This document shows positions 24,637 to 33,062 of a stretch of DNA of 64,000 bases, one piece after another. A program made the translations under genes and the position numbers. Every line of letters starts with the position of its first letter. Positions within the stretch are counted from its first letter, which is position 1. The stretch spans positions 1-64,000 of the forward strand of contig JAEXBS010000058.1 in the NCBI GenBank assembly GCA_023393915.1, given 5' to 3'. Below the pieces are notes generated by a model, which did not search any database, was not told where the DNA came from, and saw only the letters and a program-made list of their open reading frames with translations. This stretch comes from Bacteroidota bacterium. Lineage in GTDB: Bacteria > Bacteroidota > Bacteroidia > Flavobacteriales > Weeksellaceae.

Positions 24637-24667
24637 ATAAAAATGCCGCAACTTAGAGTTACGGCAT
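24637..24667 (-). terminator. Intrinsic terminator after the ABC-F gene
   Basis: Minus-strand stem ATGCCGTAACT / AGTTGCGGCAT (24643-24653 with 24657-24667, one wobble) followed by T residues; 30 bases after the stop of the ABC-F gene. Confidence 0.85.
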
Positions 24668-24698
24668 TACTTATAATGGGATCAATTCTGTTTCTTAA

Positions 24699-26324
24699 TT
24701 AAGAATACATTTGAGCCTTTAAATCTTTCATTTTTTTATCTGAAAGGTACTCATCGTAGGTCATATCACGATCAATAACTCCTTTAGGGGTAAGTTCAAT
24801 GATGCGGTTACATACGGTTTCTAGTAGCTCGTGGTCATGAGAGGATAAAAGAACTGTTCCTTTGAAATTCACTAAGGAATTGTTTAAAGTGGAAATGCTT
24901 TCAAGGTCTAAGTGGTTGGTTGGTTCATCCATAAGTAAGACGTTAGCTCTTTGCAACATCATGCGGCTGAACATACAACGCATTTTTTCTCCTCCCGAAA
25001 GTACGGTGCTTGATTTTAGAGCTTCATCTCCAGAAAAAAGCATTTTACCTAAAAATCCACGCATGTACTCTTCATGTCTTTCTTCGTCATTCTTTGTAAA
25101 TTGACGAAGCCAATCCACTAAGTTTAAATCTTTGTCTTTGAAAAACTCGGAGTTGTCAAGTGGGATGTAGGACTGAGTAGTAGTAACCCCCCACAAATGC
25201 TCCCCTTTGTCTGCTTTTTGATTTCCAGAGATAATCTCAAAAAATTCAGTAATCGCTAATGAGTTTTTTGACAGAATTGCGACCTTGTCACCCTTTTTTA
25301 ACTTGAAATCTATATTGGAGAATAGTAGTTCTCCGTCTTTAGTTTTTTCTAAATTTTTTACTTCAAGTATTTGGTCCCCAGCTTCTCTTTCGGTTTCAAA
25401 TATAATAGCAGGGTATCTTCTGGAAGACGGCTTAATATCATCAATATTAAGCTTATCAATCATTTTCTTTCTTGCCGTTGCTTGTTTTGCTTTAGCTACG
25501 TTGGAACTGAATCGAGCAATGAAGTCCTGGAGTTCTTTCTTTTTTTCTTCCGCTTTCTTATTGGCCTGTTGTCTTTGACGTGTAGCGAGCTGGGAAGCTT
25601 GGTACCAGAAAGAATAGTTTCCTGTATAAAGATTCAACTTAGCGTAATCTAAATCTCCAATATGGGTACATACTGCATCTAAGAAGTGACGGTCGTGAGA
25701 AACAACGATAACAGTATTTTCATAATCTGCCAAGAAATCCTCTAGCCAAGCAATCGTGTCGATATCCAAGTCGTTGGTAGGTTCATCTAAAATAAGTACA
25801 TCTGGATTCCCAAAAAGTGCTTGCGCTAATAAAACCTTTACCTTGTCTTTGTTCTCAAGCTCACTCATAAGCTGGTAGTGCATGTCGTCTTTGATGCCTA
25901 CGTTAGAAAGCATGGTTTGAGCATCGGATTCTGCGTTCCAACCTCCCATTTCTTCGTAAATAACACCTAGCTCTCCTGCTTTAATTCCGTCCTCATCCGA
26001 GAAGTCTGGCTTAGCGTATAGCGCGTCCATCTCTTCTTTGATTTCATATAATTTAGTGTTTCCTCTTAAAACGGTTTCAAGCACAGTGAATTGGTCGTAA
26101 GCAAAGTGATCCTGCTCCAATACCGACATTCTTTTCCCAGGTTCTAAAGAAACGTTTCCTGTTGTAGGCTCTTGTTTACCTGTTAGGATTTTTAAGAAGG
26201 TGGATTTTCCAGCTCCGTTAGCACCAATGATGCCGTAGCAATTGCCCTTTGAAAATAGGATGTTGACTTCGTCAAAAAGTACTCTCTTTCCGAACTGAAG
26301 AGATAAGTTAGAAACTGTTAACAT
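24699..26324 (-). CDS. ABC-F family ATP-binding protein (YbiT/Uup-like)
   Basis: Soluble protein of about 541 aa with two ABC cassettes and no membrane segments, as in the ABC-F family, whose members act on ribosomes rather than in transport. Cassette 1 has Walker A GANGAGKST and Walker B LILDEPTNDLDIDTI; the linker is rich in lysine and glutamine (KKAEEKKKELQDFIARF). Cassette 2 has an altered Walker A (ILSKNSLAIT), the signature LSGGEKMRC and Walker B LLMDEPTNHLDLES. An upstream in-frame ATG at 26369 exists, but the -7 box at 26345-26352 lies inside that extension, so MLTVSNLSLQFG at 26324 is the likely start. Divergent from smpB. Confidence 0.93.
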   Translation of the reverse strand: MLTVSNLSLQFGKRVLFDEVNILFSKGNCYGIIGANGAGKSTFLKILTGKQEPTTGNVSLEPGKRMSVLEQDHFAYDQFTVLETVLRGNTKLYEIKEEMDALYAKPDFSDEDGIKAGELGVIYEEMGGWNAESDAQTMLSNVGIKDDMHYQLMSELENKDKVKVLLAQALFGNPDVLILDEPTNDLDIDTIAWLEDFLADYENTVIVVSHDRHFLDAVCTHIGDLDYAKLNLYTGNYSFWYQASQLATRQRQQANKKAEEKKKELQDFIARFSSNVAKAKQATARKKMIDKLNIDDIKPSSRRYPAIIFETEREAGDQILEVKNLEKTKDGELLFSNIDFKLKKGDKVAILSKNSLAITEFFEIISGNQKADKGEHLWGVTTTQSYIPLDNSEFFKDKDLNLVDWLRQFTKNDEERHEEYMRGFLGKMLFSGDEALKSSTVLSGGEKMRCMFSRMMLQRANVLLMDEPTNHLDLESISTLNNSLVNFKGTVLLSSHDHELLETVCNRIIELTPKGVIDRDMTYDEYLSDKKMKDLKAQMYS

Positions 26325-26344
26325 AGAGTTTAGTAAATTTGGCG

Positions 26345-26352
26345 CAAAAATA
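26345..26352 (-). promoter_or_regulatory. -7 element of the ABC-F gene
   Basis: TATTTTTG on the minus strand, exact TAnnTTTG match, 20 bases before the chosen start at 26324. It decides the start codon, because a start at 26369 would place the promoter inside the gene. Confidence 0.65.
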
Positions 26353-26499
26353 CGAAAACTAATTGTCATTTACGAAGTTGTAGATTTATTAAAAATCAGG
26401 AGGTTAAAGCCTCTGTTGTTTTCTAAATAAAGTTAAAATGAAAAATAATTTTAAAACTCGCTGTGGTAATTCTATAATATAGAGAATCAAAGGAATTCG

Positions 26500-26507
26500 T
26501 ATTTTTG
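26500..26507 (+). promoter_or_regulatory. -7 element of smpB
   Basis: TATTTTTG, exact TAnnTTTG match, 12 bases before the ATG at 26520. A TTG codon in frame with smpB (26505) is part of this element and so is not a start. Confidence 0.65.
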
Positions 26508-26519
26508 CACTTTGGGCCT

Positions 26520-26978
26520 ATGAAAATTGAGAAAACAGTTACAATACAAAATAAGCGAACAAAGTTCGAATTCGAGCTTTTGGAGCAGTTAGAGGCAGGT
26601 ATTGTATTAACAGGGACAGAAATTAAATCGCTTCGAAGTTCCAAAGCTTCTATTACCGATAGTTTTTGTCAGATGATTGATGGGGAGCTTTATATTATCA
26701 ATATGTCAATTGATGAGTACAAATTGGGGACTTTTTACAATCATAAAACGAAAAGGGAACGAAAATTGCTACTTCACAGAAGAGAACTTCAGAAATTTGA
26801 GAAGAAACTCAAAGATCAAGGAACCACAATTGTACCCTTGAAGTTGTACATCAACGAAAAAGGAAAAGCAAAAGTGCTAATATCTTTGGCAAGAGGTAAA
26901 AAACTATACGACAAAAGAGAGACAATAAAAGATAGAGAAACCAAAAGAAACTTAGATAGAGTCCTTAAGACTAGGTAA
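26520..26978 (+). CDS. smpB: SsrA-binding protein SmpB
   Basis: Partner of tmRNA in trans-translation, which rescues stalled ribosomes. The product is 152 aa from MKIEKTVTIQNKRTKFEFE. Family motifs: GIVLTGTEIKSLR, GELYIINMSIDEY, KRERKLLLHR, the OB-fold segment KLYINEKGKAKVLISLARGKKLYDKRE and the basic C-terminal tail KDRETKRNLDRVLKTR that reaches the decoding centre. The start is fixed by the promoter at 26500-26507. No tmRNA gene is visible next to it. It diverges from an ABC-F gene whose product also acts on ribosomes. Confidence 0.97.
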   Translation: MKIEKTVTIQNKRTKFEFELLEQLEAGIVLTGTEIKSLRSSKASITDSFCQMIDGELYIINMSIDEYKLGTFYNHKTKRERKLLLHRRELQKFEKKLKDQGTTIVPLKLYINEKGKAKVLISLARGKKLYDKRETIKDRETKRNLDRVLKTR

Positions 26979-27055
26979 AAAATCTCTTTGTTTCTTTGTT
27001 TATAAAGAAAATTTATATTTATTTTGCATTATCAATTATTTAATCATTTAATTCT

Positions 27056-28432
27056 ATGAAAAATCTAAAATTAGGAATTTCAGCATTGGCACTTACAGTT
27101 GCCTCTACTGTTTTTGCTCAGACAGCAAACAATCCGTGGTTAATCGGAGTGGGTGCTCATGCAGAGAATCACGTAGCAGCTGGTGGAAATGCTGGTGATG
27201 TTTTAGGAGATGCTTTCTCAAGCAGCGACCTTTACAACATCAACAATTTCACAATTACTCCACCATTATCAAAATTAACGGTGGCTAGACACCTTACAGG
27301 TCCACTAGTTCTTGACTGGCAGACTACTGTAGGTAATGTTGACAACAAGAGAATTGGTATGGACAAAGAGTTCATGCTAATGACAGGTCTTGGTCTTCAA
27401 TTAAAAGCTAACTCTCTTTGGAATGAAGAGTCTTGGTTTGACCCGTATTTAAGAGTAGGGGCTAACTACCTAAGACATGACTATTCTTCAACTGGAGTTC
27501 TTAACGGTGATGGTGAGCCAGTAGGAGCTAACCATTTCGCTCTTGCAACTGGTCTTGGATCTAACTTCTGGTTAACTGACAACTTCGGTATCGGTATCCA
27601 AGGAGATTATGTTTCAACTCCAGGAGATCAGTCTTCTGTTGCAAACTTCTGGCAAGCTGGGGCTTCCCTACTTTTCAGATTTGGACAGTCTGACAGAGAT
27701 AAAGACGGAGTTCTTGACAAAGATGATCTTTGTCCAGATGTTGCAGGTCTTCCTGAATTCCAAGGATGTCCAGACTCTGACGGAGATGGTATCCCAGATA
27801 AAGATGATCAATGTCCAGACGTAGCAGGACCAGCTGAGAACAACGGATGTCCTTGGCCAGATACTGACGGTGATGGAGTACTTGATAAAGACGATAACTG
27901 TCCAAACGAAGCTGGACCAGCTGAGAACAACGGATGTCCTTGGCCAGATACTGACGGTGACGGAATCCTTGATAAAGACGATGCATGTCCTACAGTTCCA
28001 GGTCTTGCTGAATACAACGGATGTCCTAAACCACAAGAAGATTTAGCTGATGATGCTACTCTTGCTCTACAAAACATTCTTTTCGATTTCGATAAGTCTA
28101 CTGTAAGAGCTGAATCTCAGCCTAAGCTTGATGCTGCTGCTGAAATCATCAAATCTTCTAACGGAGGTACTTTCCTAGTAACAGGTCACACTGACAAAAA
28201 AGGTGCTGCTTCTTACAACCTTAAACTTTCTCAAAGAAGAGCTGCAGCTGTAGTTCAAGCTTTAGAATCAAGAGGTGTTGTTGAATCTCAACTTAAGTCT
28301 AAAGGAGTTGGTGAAGCTGAAGCTACTGTAGCTGAAAACGCTTCTAACGAAGAAAGACTTCAAGATAGAAAAGTTGTTGTAAGCGCTGTTGATGCAGCTG
28401 CTTGGGACGCTATCAAGAAGAGAGATTACTAA
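27056..28432 (+). CDS. OmpA family outer membrane protein with thrombospondin-3 repeats
   Basis: Likely abundant outer-membrane anchor protein, 458 aa. Signal peptide to about residue 22 (VASTVFAQ). An N-terminal barrel domain (about 25-205) is followed by four calcium-binding thrombospondin type 3 repeats of the DxDxDGxxDxxDxCP type (about 217-325, each ending in GCP). The C-terminal OmpA domain (about 335-450) has NILFDFDKSTVR and VTGHTDKKGAASYN, which bind peptidoglycan. Repeats 2 and 3 are nearly identical in DNA, with an 87-base period. The gene has its own terminator. Confidence 0.94.
   Translation: MKNLKLGISALALTVASTVFAQTANNPWLIGVGAHAENHVAAGGNAGDVLGDAFSSSDLYNINNFTITPPLSKLTVARHLTGPLVLDWQTTVGNVDNKRIGMDKEFMLMTGLGLQLKANSLWNEESWFDPYLRVGANYLRHDYSSTGVLNGDGEPVGANHFALATGLGSNFWLTDNFGIGIQGDYVSTPGDQSSVANFWQAGASLLFRFGQSDRDKDGVLDKDDLCPDVAGLPEFQGCPDSDGDGIPDKDDQCPDVAGPAENNGCPWPDTDGDGVLDKDDNCPNEAGPAENNGCPWPDTDGDGILDKDDACPTVPGLAEYNGCPKPQEDLADDATLALQNILFDFDKSTVRAESQPKLDAAAEIIKSSNGGTFLVTGHTDKKGAASYNLKLSQRRAAAVVQALESRGVVESQLKSKGVGEAEATVAENASNEERLQDRKVVVSAVDAAAWDAIKKRDY
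27827..27960 (+). repeat. Direct DNA repeat inside the TSP3 region
   Basis: About 47 bases beginning GGACCAGCTGAGAACAACGG occur at 27827-27873 and again at 27914-27960 with no differences that I can see; the offset is 87 bases (29 codons), exactly one repeat unit. Recombination between the copies would add or remove one unit in frame. Confidence 0.9.
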
Positions 28433-28455
28433 GAATTAGTAATTCTAAATAATTG

Positions 28456-28486
28456 AGCACCCGCTTTTAAAGCGGGTGCTTTTTTT
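28456..28486 (+). terminator. Intrinsic terminator after the OmpA gene
   Basis: Perfect 11-bp stem AGCACCCGCTT / AAGCGGGTGCT (28456-28466 with 28470-28480) followed by six T residues; 23 bases after the stop. Confidence 0.95.
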
Positions 28487-28502
28487 GTGCCTGATTTTTC
28501 AT

Positions 28503-28510
28503 TATTTTTG
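28503..28510 (+). promoter_or_regulatory. -7 element of the yebC-like gene
   Basis: TATTTTTG, exact TAnnTTTG match, 20 bases before the ATG at 28531 and directly after the OmpA terminator. Confidence 0.6.
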
Positions 28511-28530
28511 CTCTCGTTAAAATATATATT

Positions 28531-29271
28531 ATGGGACGTGCATTTGAATATAGAAAAGCCTCTAAGATGGCCCGTTGGGATAAGATGGCGAAAACGTTTT
28601 CTAGAATTGGAAAGGATATAGCATTAGCTGTAAAAGCAGGTGGACCTGATCCGGATGCCAATCCCGCTCTACGTCGTTGCATTCAAAATGCGAAGGGTGC
28701 AAATATGCCGAAAGACAATGTAGAGAGAGCGATAAAAAAAGCTTCTGGTGCAGATGCTGAAAATTACGAAGAAATCACTTATGAAGGCTATGGGCAAGGA
28801 GGAGTTGCTTTCTTTGTAGAGTGTACAACCAACAATCCAACTAGAACAGTAGCCAATGTAAGGGCTATATTTAATAAGTTTGATGGGAACTTGGGGAAAA
28901 ATGGAGAGCTCGCTTTTATTTTTGATCGAAAAGGAATTTTCACATTAGACAAGGCAAGCGTTACTATGGAATGGGAAGATTTCGAAATGGAAATGATTGA
29001 TGGTGGAGCTGAAGATATTGATTCTGATGACCAAGAAGTAATGATCACTACTGCATTTGAAGATTTTGGATCGTTATCTCACAAACTTGAAGAACTTGGT
29101 ATTGAACCGAAAAGTGCTGAGCTTCAAAGAATCGCAAACAACACCAAAGAAGTGAGCGAAGAGCAATTTAAGGCCAATATGAAGATGCTTGATCGTTTTG
29201 AAGAAGACGATGATGTACAGAACGTCTACCACAATATGGAGATAACTCCAGAATTAATGGATGCTTTATAA
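28531..29271 (+). CDS. yebC: YebC/PmpR family protein
   Basis: Member of the YebC family, 246 aa, cytosolic. Members were first described as DNA-binding regulators; more recent work links some to ribosome function on difficult peptide sequences. Diagnostic features: MGRAFEYRKASKMARWDKMAK at the N-terminus, GGPDPDANPALRRCIQNAK, MPKDNVERAIKKASG, YEGYGQGGVAFFVEC and TNNPTRTVANVRAIFNK. Length is normal. It is monocistronic, with its own promoter element and terminator. The molecular role in this organism is open. Confidence 0.94.
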   Translation: MGRAFEYRKASKMARWDKMAKTFSRIGKDIALAVKAGGPDPDANPALRRCIQNAKGANMPKDNVERAIKKASGADAENYEEITYEGYGQGGVAFFVECTTNNPTRTVANVRAIFNKFDGNLGKNGELAFIFDRKGIFTLDKASVTMEWEDFEMEMIDGGAEDIDSDDQEVMITTAFEDFGSLSHKLEELGIEPKSAELQRIANNTKEVSEEQFKANMKMLDRFEEDDDVQNVYHNMEITPELMDAL

Positions 29272-29279
29272 ATAGATTA

Positions 29280-29306
29280 ATCGCCGGATTCTTTCCGGCG
29301 ATTTTT
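29280..29306. terminator. Bidirectional terminator between yebC and the GNAT gene
   Basis: Stem ATCGCCGG / CCGGCGAT (29280-29287 with 29295-29302) with T residues on the right. The stop codon of the convergent GNAT gene overlaps the T tract at 29305. Confidence 0.88.
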
Positions 29307-29601
29307 AATTATTTTCAAGTAAAAGAATGTCTTTTACTTCCTCCATTCTTGTCATAACAGATCTTGCATACGAACAGTGCGGATAGATTTTCCACTGATT
29401 TTCACGTGCAAAATCAATTGCGTTTTGTACTAGGTATTTACCCATTCCTCTGCCTTCAAACTTGGGATGGACAAGGACATAGGAAATGATTAGTTTTTTA
29501 TCTTCGGGGAAAATCGTGTAGGTCAAGCGACCTATTTCTTCATTTTCGTTATTAAGAACGATAACTCCGCCGTTTCCTGATCTTTGGTTTTCGTAATTCA
29601 T
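29305..29601 (-). CDS. GNAT-type N-acetyltransferase (YjdJ-like, short form)
   Basis: Short protein of 98 aa from MNYENQRSGNGG. It matches the compact Gcn5-related family in which only the acetyl-CoA-binding half remains: GGVIVLNNENEEIGRLTY, the beta-strand VLVHPKFEGRGMGKYLVQ (the pyrophosphate-binding RGxGxxL-like loop) and YPHCSYARSVM. The substrate is unknown. The start at 29601 is preferred over an upstream start (29658), because the shorter form begins where the fold begins. It converges with yebC and runs into the shared terminator. Confidence 0.82.
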   Translation of the reverse strand: MNYENQRSGNGGVIVLNNENEEIGRLTYTIFPEDKKLIISYVLVHPKFEGRGMGKYLVQNAIDFARENQWKIYPHCSYARSVMTRMEEVKDILLLENN

Positions 29602-29741
29602 AGGATTAATTTCTTGTGATTTTCTGTGCTGTATACTAAGATACAATTTATATTCCATTGTAAGTGGAAAGCAGAAAAGCTATTAATCAGTACTCTTTAG
29701 ACCAATATTACGTATCTTTAACTATAATTTGTTATCTATCT

Positions 29742-30167
29742 ATGAAAGTTACTATTGAAAGAATCAACGAAGATTATCTTTTTGAATGCAAAAATGCTAA
29801 AGGAGCGACACTTCTTTTGGACAATACTTCTCAAGAGGGCGCAAAGGGCGTTTCCCCAATGGAATCCGTGTTAATGGCCGTTGCGGGTTGCTCAGGAATT
29901 GATATGGTTTCGATTCTAAAGAAGCAAAGACAAGAGGTTACCACCTTTAAAGCTGAGGTGGAAGGAGAGCGCCATGTGGTGGATGAGGCAAAGCCTTTCA
30001 AAAAGATCCAACTTCACTTTTTCTTGGAAGGAGAAATCGACCCACGGAAAGCCCAAAAAGCAGCACAACTTTCTTTTGAGAAGTACTGCTCGGTTTCAAA
30101 GACCCTTGAGCCTCAAGTCGAGGTGGGCTACCAAGTGAGCGTAAACGGGAGCCTAATTGAAAGCTAA
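29742..30167 (+). CDS. OsmC family protein
   Basis: OsmC/Ohr-fold protein of 141 aa, beginning MKVTIERINEDYLFECKN. Conserved features: SPMESVLMAVAGCSGIDMVSILKKQ with the first catalytic cysteine, and the second cysteine in KYCSVSKTLEP. The pair of cysteines is expected to reduce organic hydroperoxides or handle thiols. The upstream in-frame ATG at 29664 adds 26 residues with no family similarity, so 29742 is chosen. It converges with the glycosidase gene after a 6-base gap. Confidence 0.9.
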   Translation: MKVTIERINEDYLFECKNAKGATLLLDNTSQEGAKGVSPMESVLMAVAGCSGIDMVSILKKQRQEVTTFKAEVEGERHVVDEAKPFKKIQLHFFLEGEIDPRKAQKAAQLSFEKYCSVSKTLEPQVEVGYQVSVNGSLIES

Positions 30168-30173
30168 AGCAAT

Positions 30174-32780
30174 CTAACGTAAGCGCGGTTGGATGAGCTT
30201 GGCTAATGTAGCTGTCCATCCGCACTGGTGGGATGCGCCTACACCTCTTCCCGTGTCTCCATGAAAATATTCATAGAACATAATATAATCCTTAAAATGG
30301 GGATCATGGTCAAAGAGTTCAACAGAGTCGTTGAACGCTCTTTTGCCCTCTTCGTTGGGTTTAAAAATCGAAACCAGGCGCTGGGTTAAGTCAGTGGATA
30401 CGTAATCCAAATTTCGCATTTCTCCGCTTCCAAATGGGTATTCTACCTGCAAGCTCTCATCGTAATAATGATGGAACCTTTGTAGACTTTCTACAATTAG
30501 GAAGTTGATTGGAAACCAGATCGGACCTCTCCAATTGGAGTTGCCTCCAAACATGCTGGAATCACTTTCGGCTGGAAGGTATTTTACGGAGTATTGTTCT
30601 TTTTCAAATGAAAATTCAAAAGGTTGCGTTTCGTAAATTTTTGATAAAGACCGGATACCGTAAGGACTTAAGAATTCATTTTCGTCGAGCATTCTCTCTA
30701 GAATTCTACTCAGACGGGTTTTGCGTAAAATACTCATGAGGTGCTTTCGCCCCTTTCCTTCCACTTCCCAATGGGAGACAAGATTGGCCAGCTCCGGTTT
30801 GTTTTTTAGGACCCATTCCATACGAGTTTTAAAATTCGGCATTCTTTCTAAAGTGTGGTGTTCGATAACCTCGACAGCAAACATGGGGATGAGACCCACA
30901 ATGCTCCTTAATCTTAGGTTCACCGAGTCTCCATGACGATCCTGCAAAACATCGTAGAAAAAGCCGTCTTCTTCGTTCCATAAACCGTCTTTATCTCCAA
31001 TAGATTCCATAGCTTGAGCAATGTACAGGTAATGCTCAAAGAATTTAATAGCCATATCTTCATAGACCGGATTGTATTGAGCTAGCTCCATAGAGATCCG
31101 CATCATATTGAGTGCAAACATCGCCATCCAGCTGGTCCCATCGGCTTGTTCTAGATATTGGCCGTTTTGAAACTGCATATTCCGATCGAACGCACCAATA
31201 TTATCTAATCCTAAGAATCCACCGCCAAAAATATTATTATCGTTTCGGTCTTTACGGTTGACCCACCACGTAAAATTCAGCAGTAATTTTTGGAACACAG
31301 CTTCCAAGAATGGAACGTCTGGTTTTCCCGAGATTTTTTCATCAATTTTGAAAATCCGAAAGGTGGACCAAGCATGAACCGGAGGATTGACATCACTGAA
31401 ATCCCATTCGTAAGCGGGAAGTTGCCCGTTGGGATGCATGTACCATTCCTTTGTAAGTAATTTCATTTGCTGTTTCGCAAAATCTGCGTCAATCAGGGCA
31501 AAAGGGACACAATGAAAAGCTAGGTCCCAAGTTGCAAACCATGGGTACTCCCATTTATCTGGCATGGAAATGATGTCTTTGTTGTGCATATGAGACCATT
31601 CCTTGTTTCTTACATGCCCATTAAGGTCTCGTGGCGAGGCGTGTTTTGGGTCTCCTTTCAGCCATTTATTGACGTTATAATGGTAAAACTGCTTGTTCCA
31701 TAGGAGTCCTGCAAAAGCTTGCCTTTGAATGTTTTTTTCTTCCTGGTCATGAACTTCTTCTTGCAAAGTGGAATAAAATTCATCGGCCTCTTTTTTTCGT
31801 AATTCAAAAACTTCGTCAAAATCATAAAAAGCATCCTGCATTTGGTGGGGAGAGAGTCTAAAATCAAAAGTTCTAGATTCTCCTGGCTCTAGTTCTACGT
31901 CTACTATAAAACTAGCTTTGGTTCCCATTTGATTAGGATTGATTTTTTCCAGCCCATGTACTAAGTAATCGTTGATTCCGTCCTTAAAGAATTCAGCTTC
32001 TTTCTGAGGTTCACCTAGTTTTTCGTAATTGGTCTCATTTTCACAAAAAACCACTTCACTTGGTTCTTGCCTTGCATATAAATTTTTAAAAGGAAGCGAT
32101 TCGTGATGAATCTCGATTCTGCTATTATCTGCCTTGGATAAACCAGGTTTATAGGTGTTGTACCCCCAACTCCAGTTATTGCGGTACCAAAGGGTGGGAA
32201 GAAGGACCAAAGGCGCTTTGTTCTTACTTCGGTTCACTGCCGTAAGTCGAATCAGAACGTCATCGTGGTTTATTTTTGCGTATTCAATAAAGAGATCAAA
32301 ATACTCGTTTTCATTAAATATTCCTGTATCTATTAATTCAAATTCTCGTTCTTCTTTCGAGCGCATCGAGTTGATTTCTACCAGCTGACGGTAGGGGAAT
32401 TCATTAATAGGGTATTTGTACACCATCTTCATGTAGGAATGGGTTGGTGTATTGTCTAGATAGTAAAAAATTTCTTTGATGTCTTCCCCGTGGTTTCCTT
32501 GGTGATTGCTTAGTCCAAAAAAGCGTTCTTTAATTAGTTCATCCTTTTTGTTCCAAAAACCAAAACCAAAACAAAGTAGTTGCTTATCGTCACAAATCCC
32601 TCCAATGCCGTCTTCACTCCAGCGGTAGGTTCTACTTACGGCTTCGTGGTAGCTCGTATGTCCCCAAGCATTGCCACTTGGAGAGTAGTCTTCTCTCACT
32701 GTTCCCCATTGGCGATTACTTACATAGGGACCGAACTTTTTCCATTTAGGGTCTACTAGCCTTTTCTTCTCTTCCGACAT
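30174..32780 (-). CDS. MGH1-like glycoside hydrolase (GH63-related)
   Basis: Large cytosolic enzyme, 868 aa, with no signal peptide. N-terminal part: GPYVSNRQWGTVREDYSPSG and a beta-sandwich with SEDGIGGICDDKQLLCFGFGF. From about residue 370 the (alpha/alpha)6 barrel carries DKWEYPWFATWDLAFHCVPF, LPAYEWDFSDVNPPVHAW and GGNSNWRGPIWFPINFL, motifs of the GH63 / mannosylglycerate-hydrolase-like (MGH1) group that holds acidic catalytic residues. The substrate is likely an alpha-glucoside or mannoside such as glucosylglycerate or mannosylglycerate; this cannot be settled by reading. It has its own promoter and no glycan genes around it. Confidence 0.88.
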   Translation of the reverse strand: MSEEKKRLVDPKWKKFGPYVSNRQWGTVREDYSPSGNAWGHTSYHEAVSRTYRWSEDGIGGICDDKQLLCFGFGFWNKKDELIKERFFGLSNHQGNHGEDIKEIFYYLDNTPTHSYMKMVYKYPINEFPYRQLVEINSMRSKEEREFELIDTGIFNENEYFDLFIEYAKINHDDVLIRLTAVNRSKNKAPLVLLPTLWYRNNWSWGYNTYKPGLSKADNSRIEIHHESLPFKNLYARQEPSEVVFCENETNYEKLGEPQKEAEFFKDGINDYLVHGLEKINPNQMGTKASFIVDVELEPGESRTFDFRLSPHQMQDAFYDFDEVFELRKKEADEFYSTLQEEVHDQEEKNIQRQAFAGLLWNKQFYHYNVNKWLKGDPKHASPRDLNGHVRNKEWSHMHNKDIISMPDKWEYPWFATWDLAFHCVPFALIDADFAKQQMKLLTKEWYMHPNGQLPAYEWDFSDVNPPVHAWSTFRIFKIDEKISGKPDVPFLEAVFQKLLLNFTWWVNRKDRNDNNIFGGGFLGLDNIGAFDRNMQFQNGQYLEQADGTSWMAMFALNMMRISMELAQYNPVYEDMAIKFFEHYLYIAQAMESIGDKDGLWNEEDGFFYDVLQDRHGDSVNLRLRSIVGLIPMFAVEVIEHHTLERMPNFKTRMEWVLKNKPELANLVSHWEVEGKGRKHLMSILRKTRLSRILERMLDENEFLSPYGIRSLSKIYETQPFEFSFEKEQYSVKYLPAESDSSMFGGNSNWRGPIWFPINFLIVESLQRFHHYYDESLQVEYPFGSGEMRNLDYVSTDLTQRLVSIFKPNEEGKRAFNDSVELFDHDPHFKDYIMFYEYFHGDTGRGVGASHQCGWTATLAKLIQPRLR

Positions 32781-33020
32781 ACCATGATTTTACTTAGGCA
32801 CAAAATTAACCCATTTTGATGAATTGCATTTTTTAAGCGGTTTCTAAAAGCTACTATTAGGATAACATTGAACCAGAAGTACACTTGTCTTTCGTTATGG
32901 GTCTTTCTATCAGTAGGTTATAGGTGAAGTTCGAGCGATTTCTTTACGCGGCAGAAATAAAAATTAAAAAATTTTATTTCATAAAAGCCGAAGCATAGTT
33001 GGTAGATTAAAATAATATCC
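32781..33020. other. Non-coding spacer upstream of the methionine operon
   Basis: About 240 AT-rich bases between the glycosidase start and the metX promoter. They contain the glycosidase promoter on the minus strand (32801-32808) and the -33 element of the metX promoter (32999-33001). I see no gene or structured RNA in the rest. Confidence 0.7.
32801..32808 (-). promoter_or_regulatory. -7 element of the glycosidase gene
   Basis: TAATTTTG on the minus strand, exact TAnnTTTG match, 20 bases before the ATG at 32780. Confidence 0.6.
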
Positions 33021-33028
33021 TAATTTTG
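32999..33028 (+). promoter_or_regulatory. Promoter of the methionine operon
   Basis: TTG (32999-33001), 19 bases, TAATTTTG (33021-33028): both elements of the Bacteroidetes housekeeping promoter at the ideal spacing. The transcript would begin about 30 bases before the SAM-I aptamer. Confidence 0.78.
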
Positions 33029-33062
33029 CTTCTACAAAGCTCGTTCTTTTACATAGTTGAAA

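Noticed and set aside
27668..28077. Long open frames on the minus strand across the TSP3 repeats
   Set aside because: They are shadows of the repetitive OmpA/TSP3 coding sequence: low-complexity translations with repeated segments, no start context, and antisense to a clearly real gene.
32781..33020. Mobile element or small gene in the spacer before the methionine operon
   Set aside because: No terminal repeats, no transposase fragment and no open frame with codon character; only two promoters are supported.
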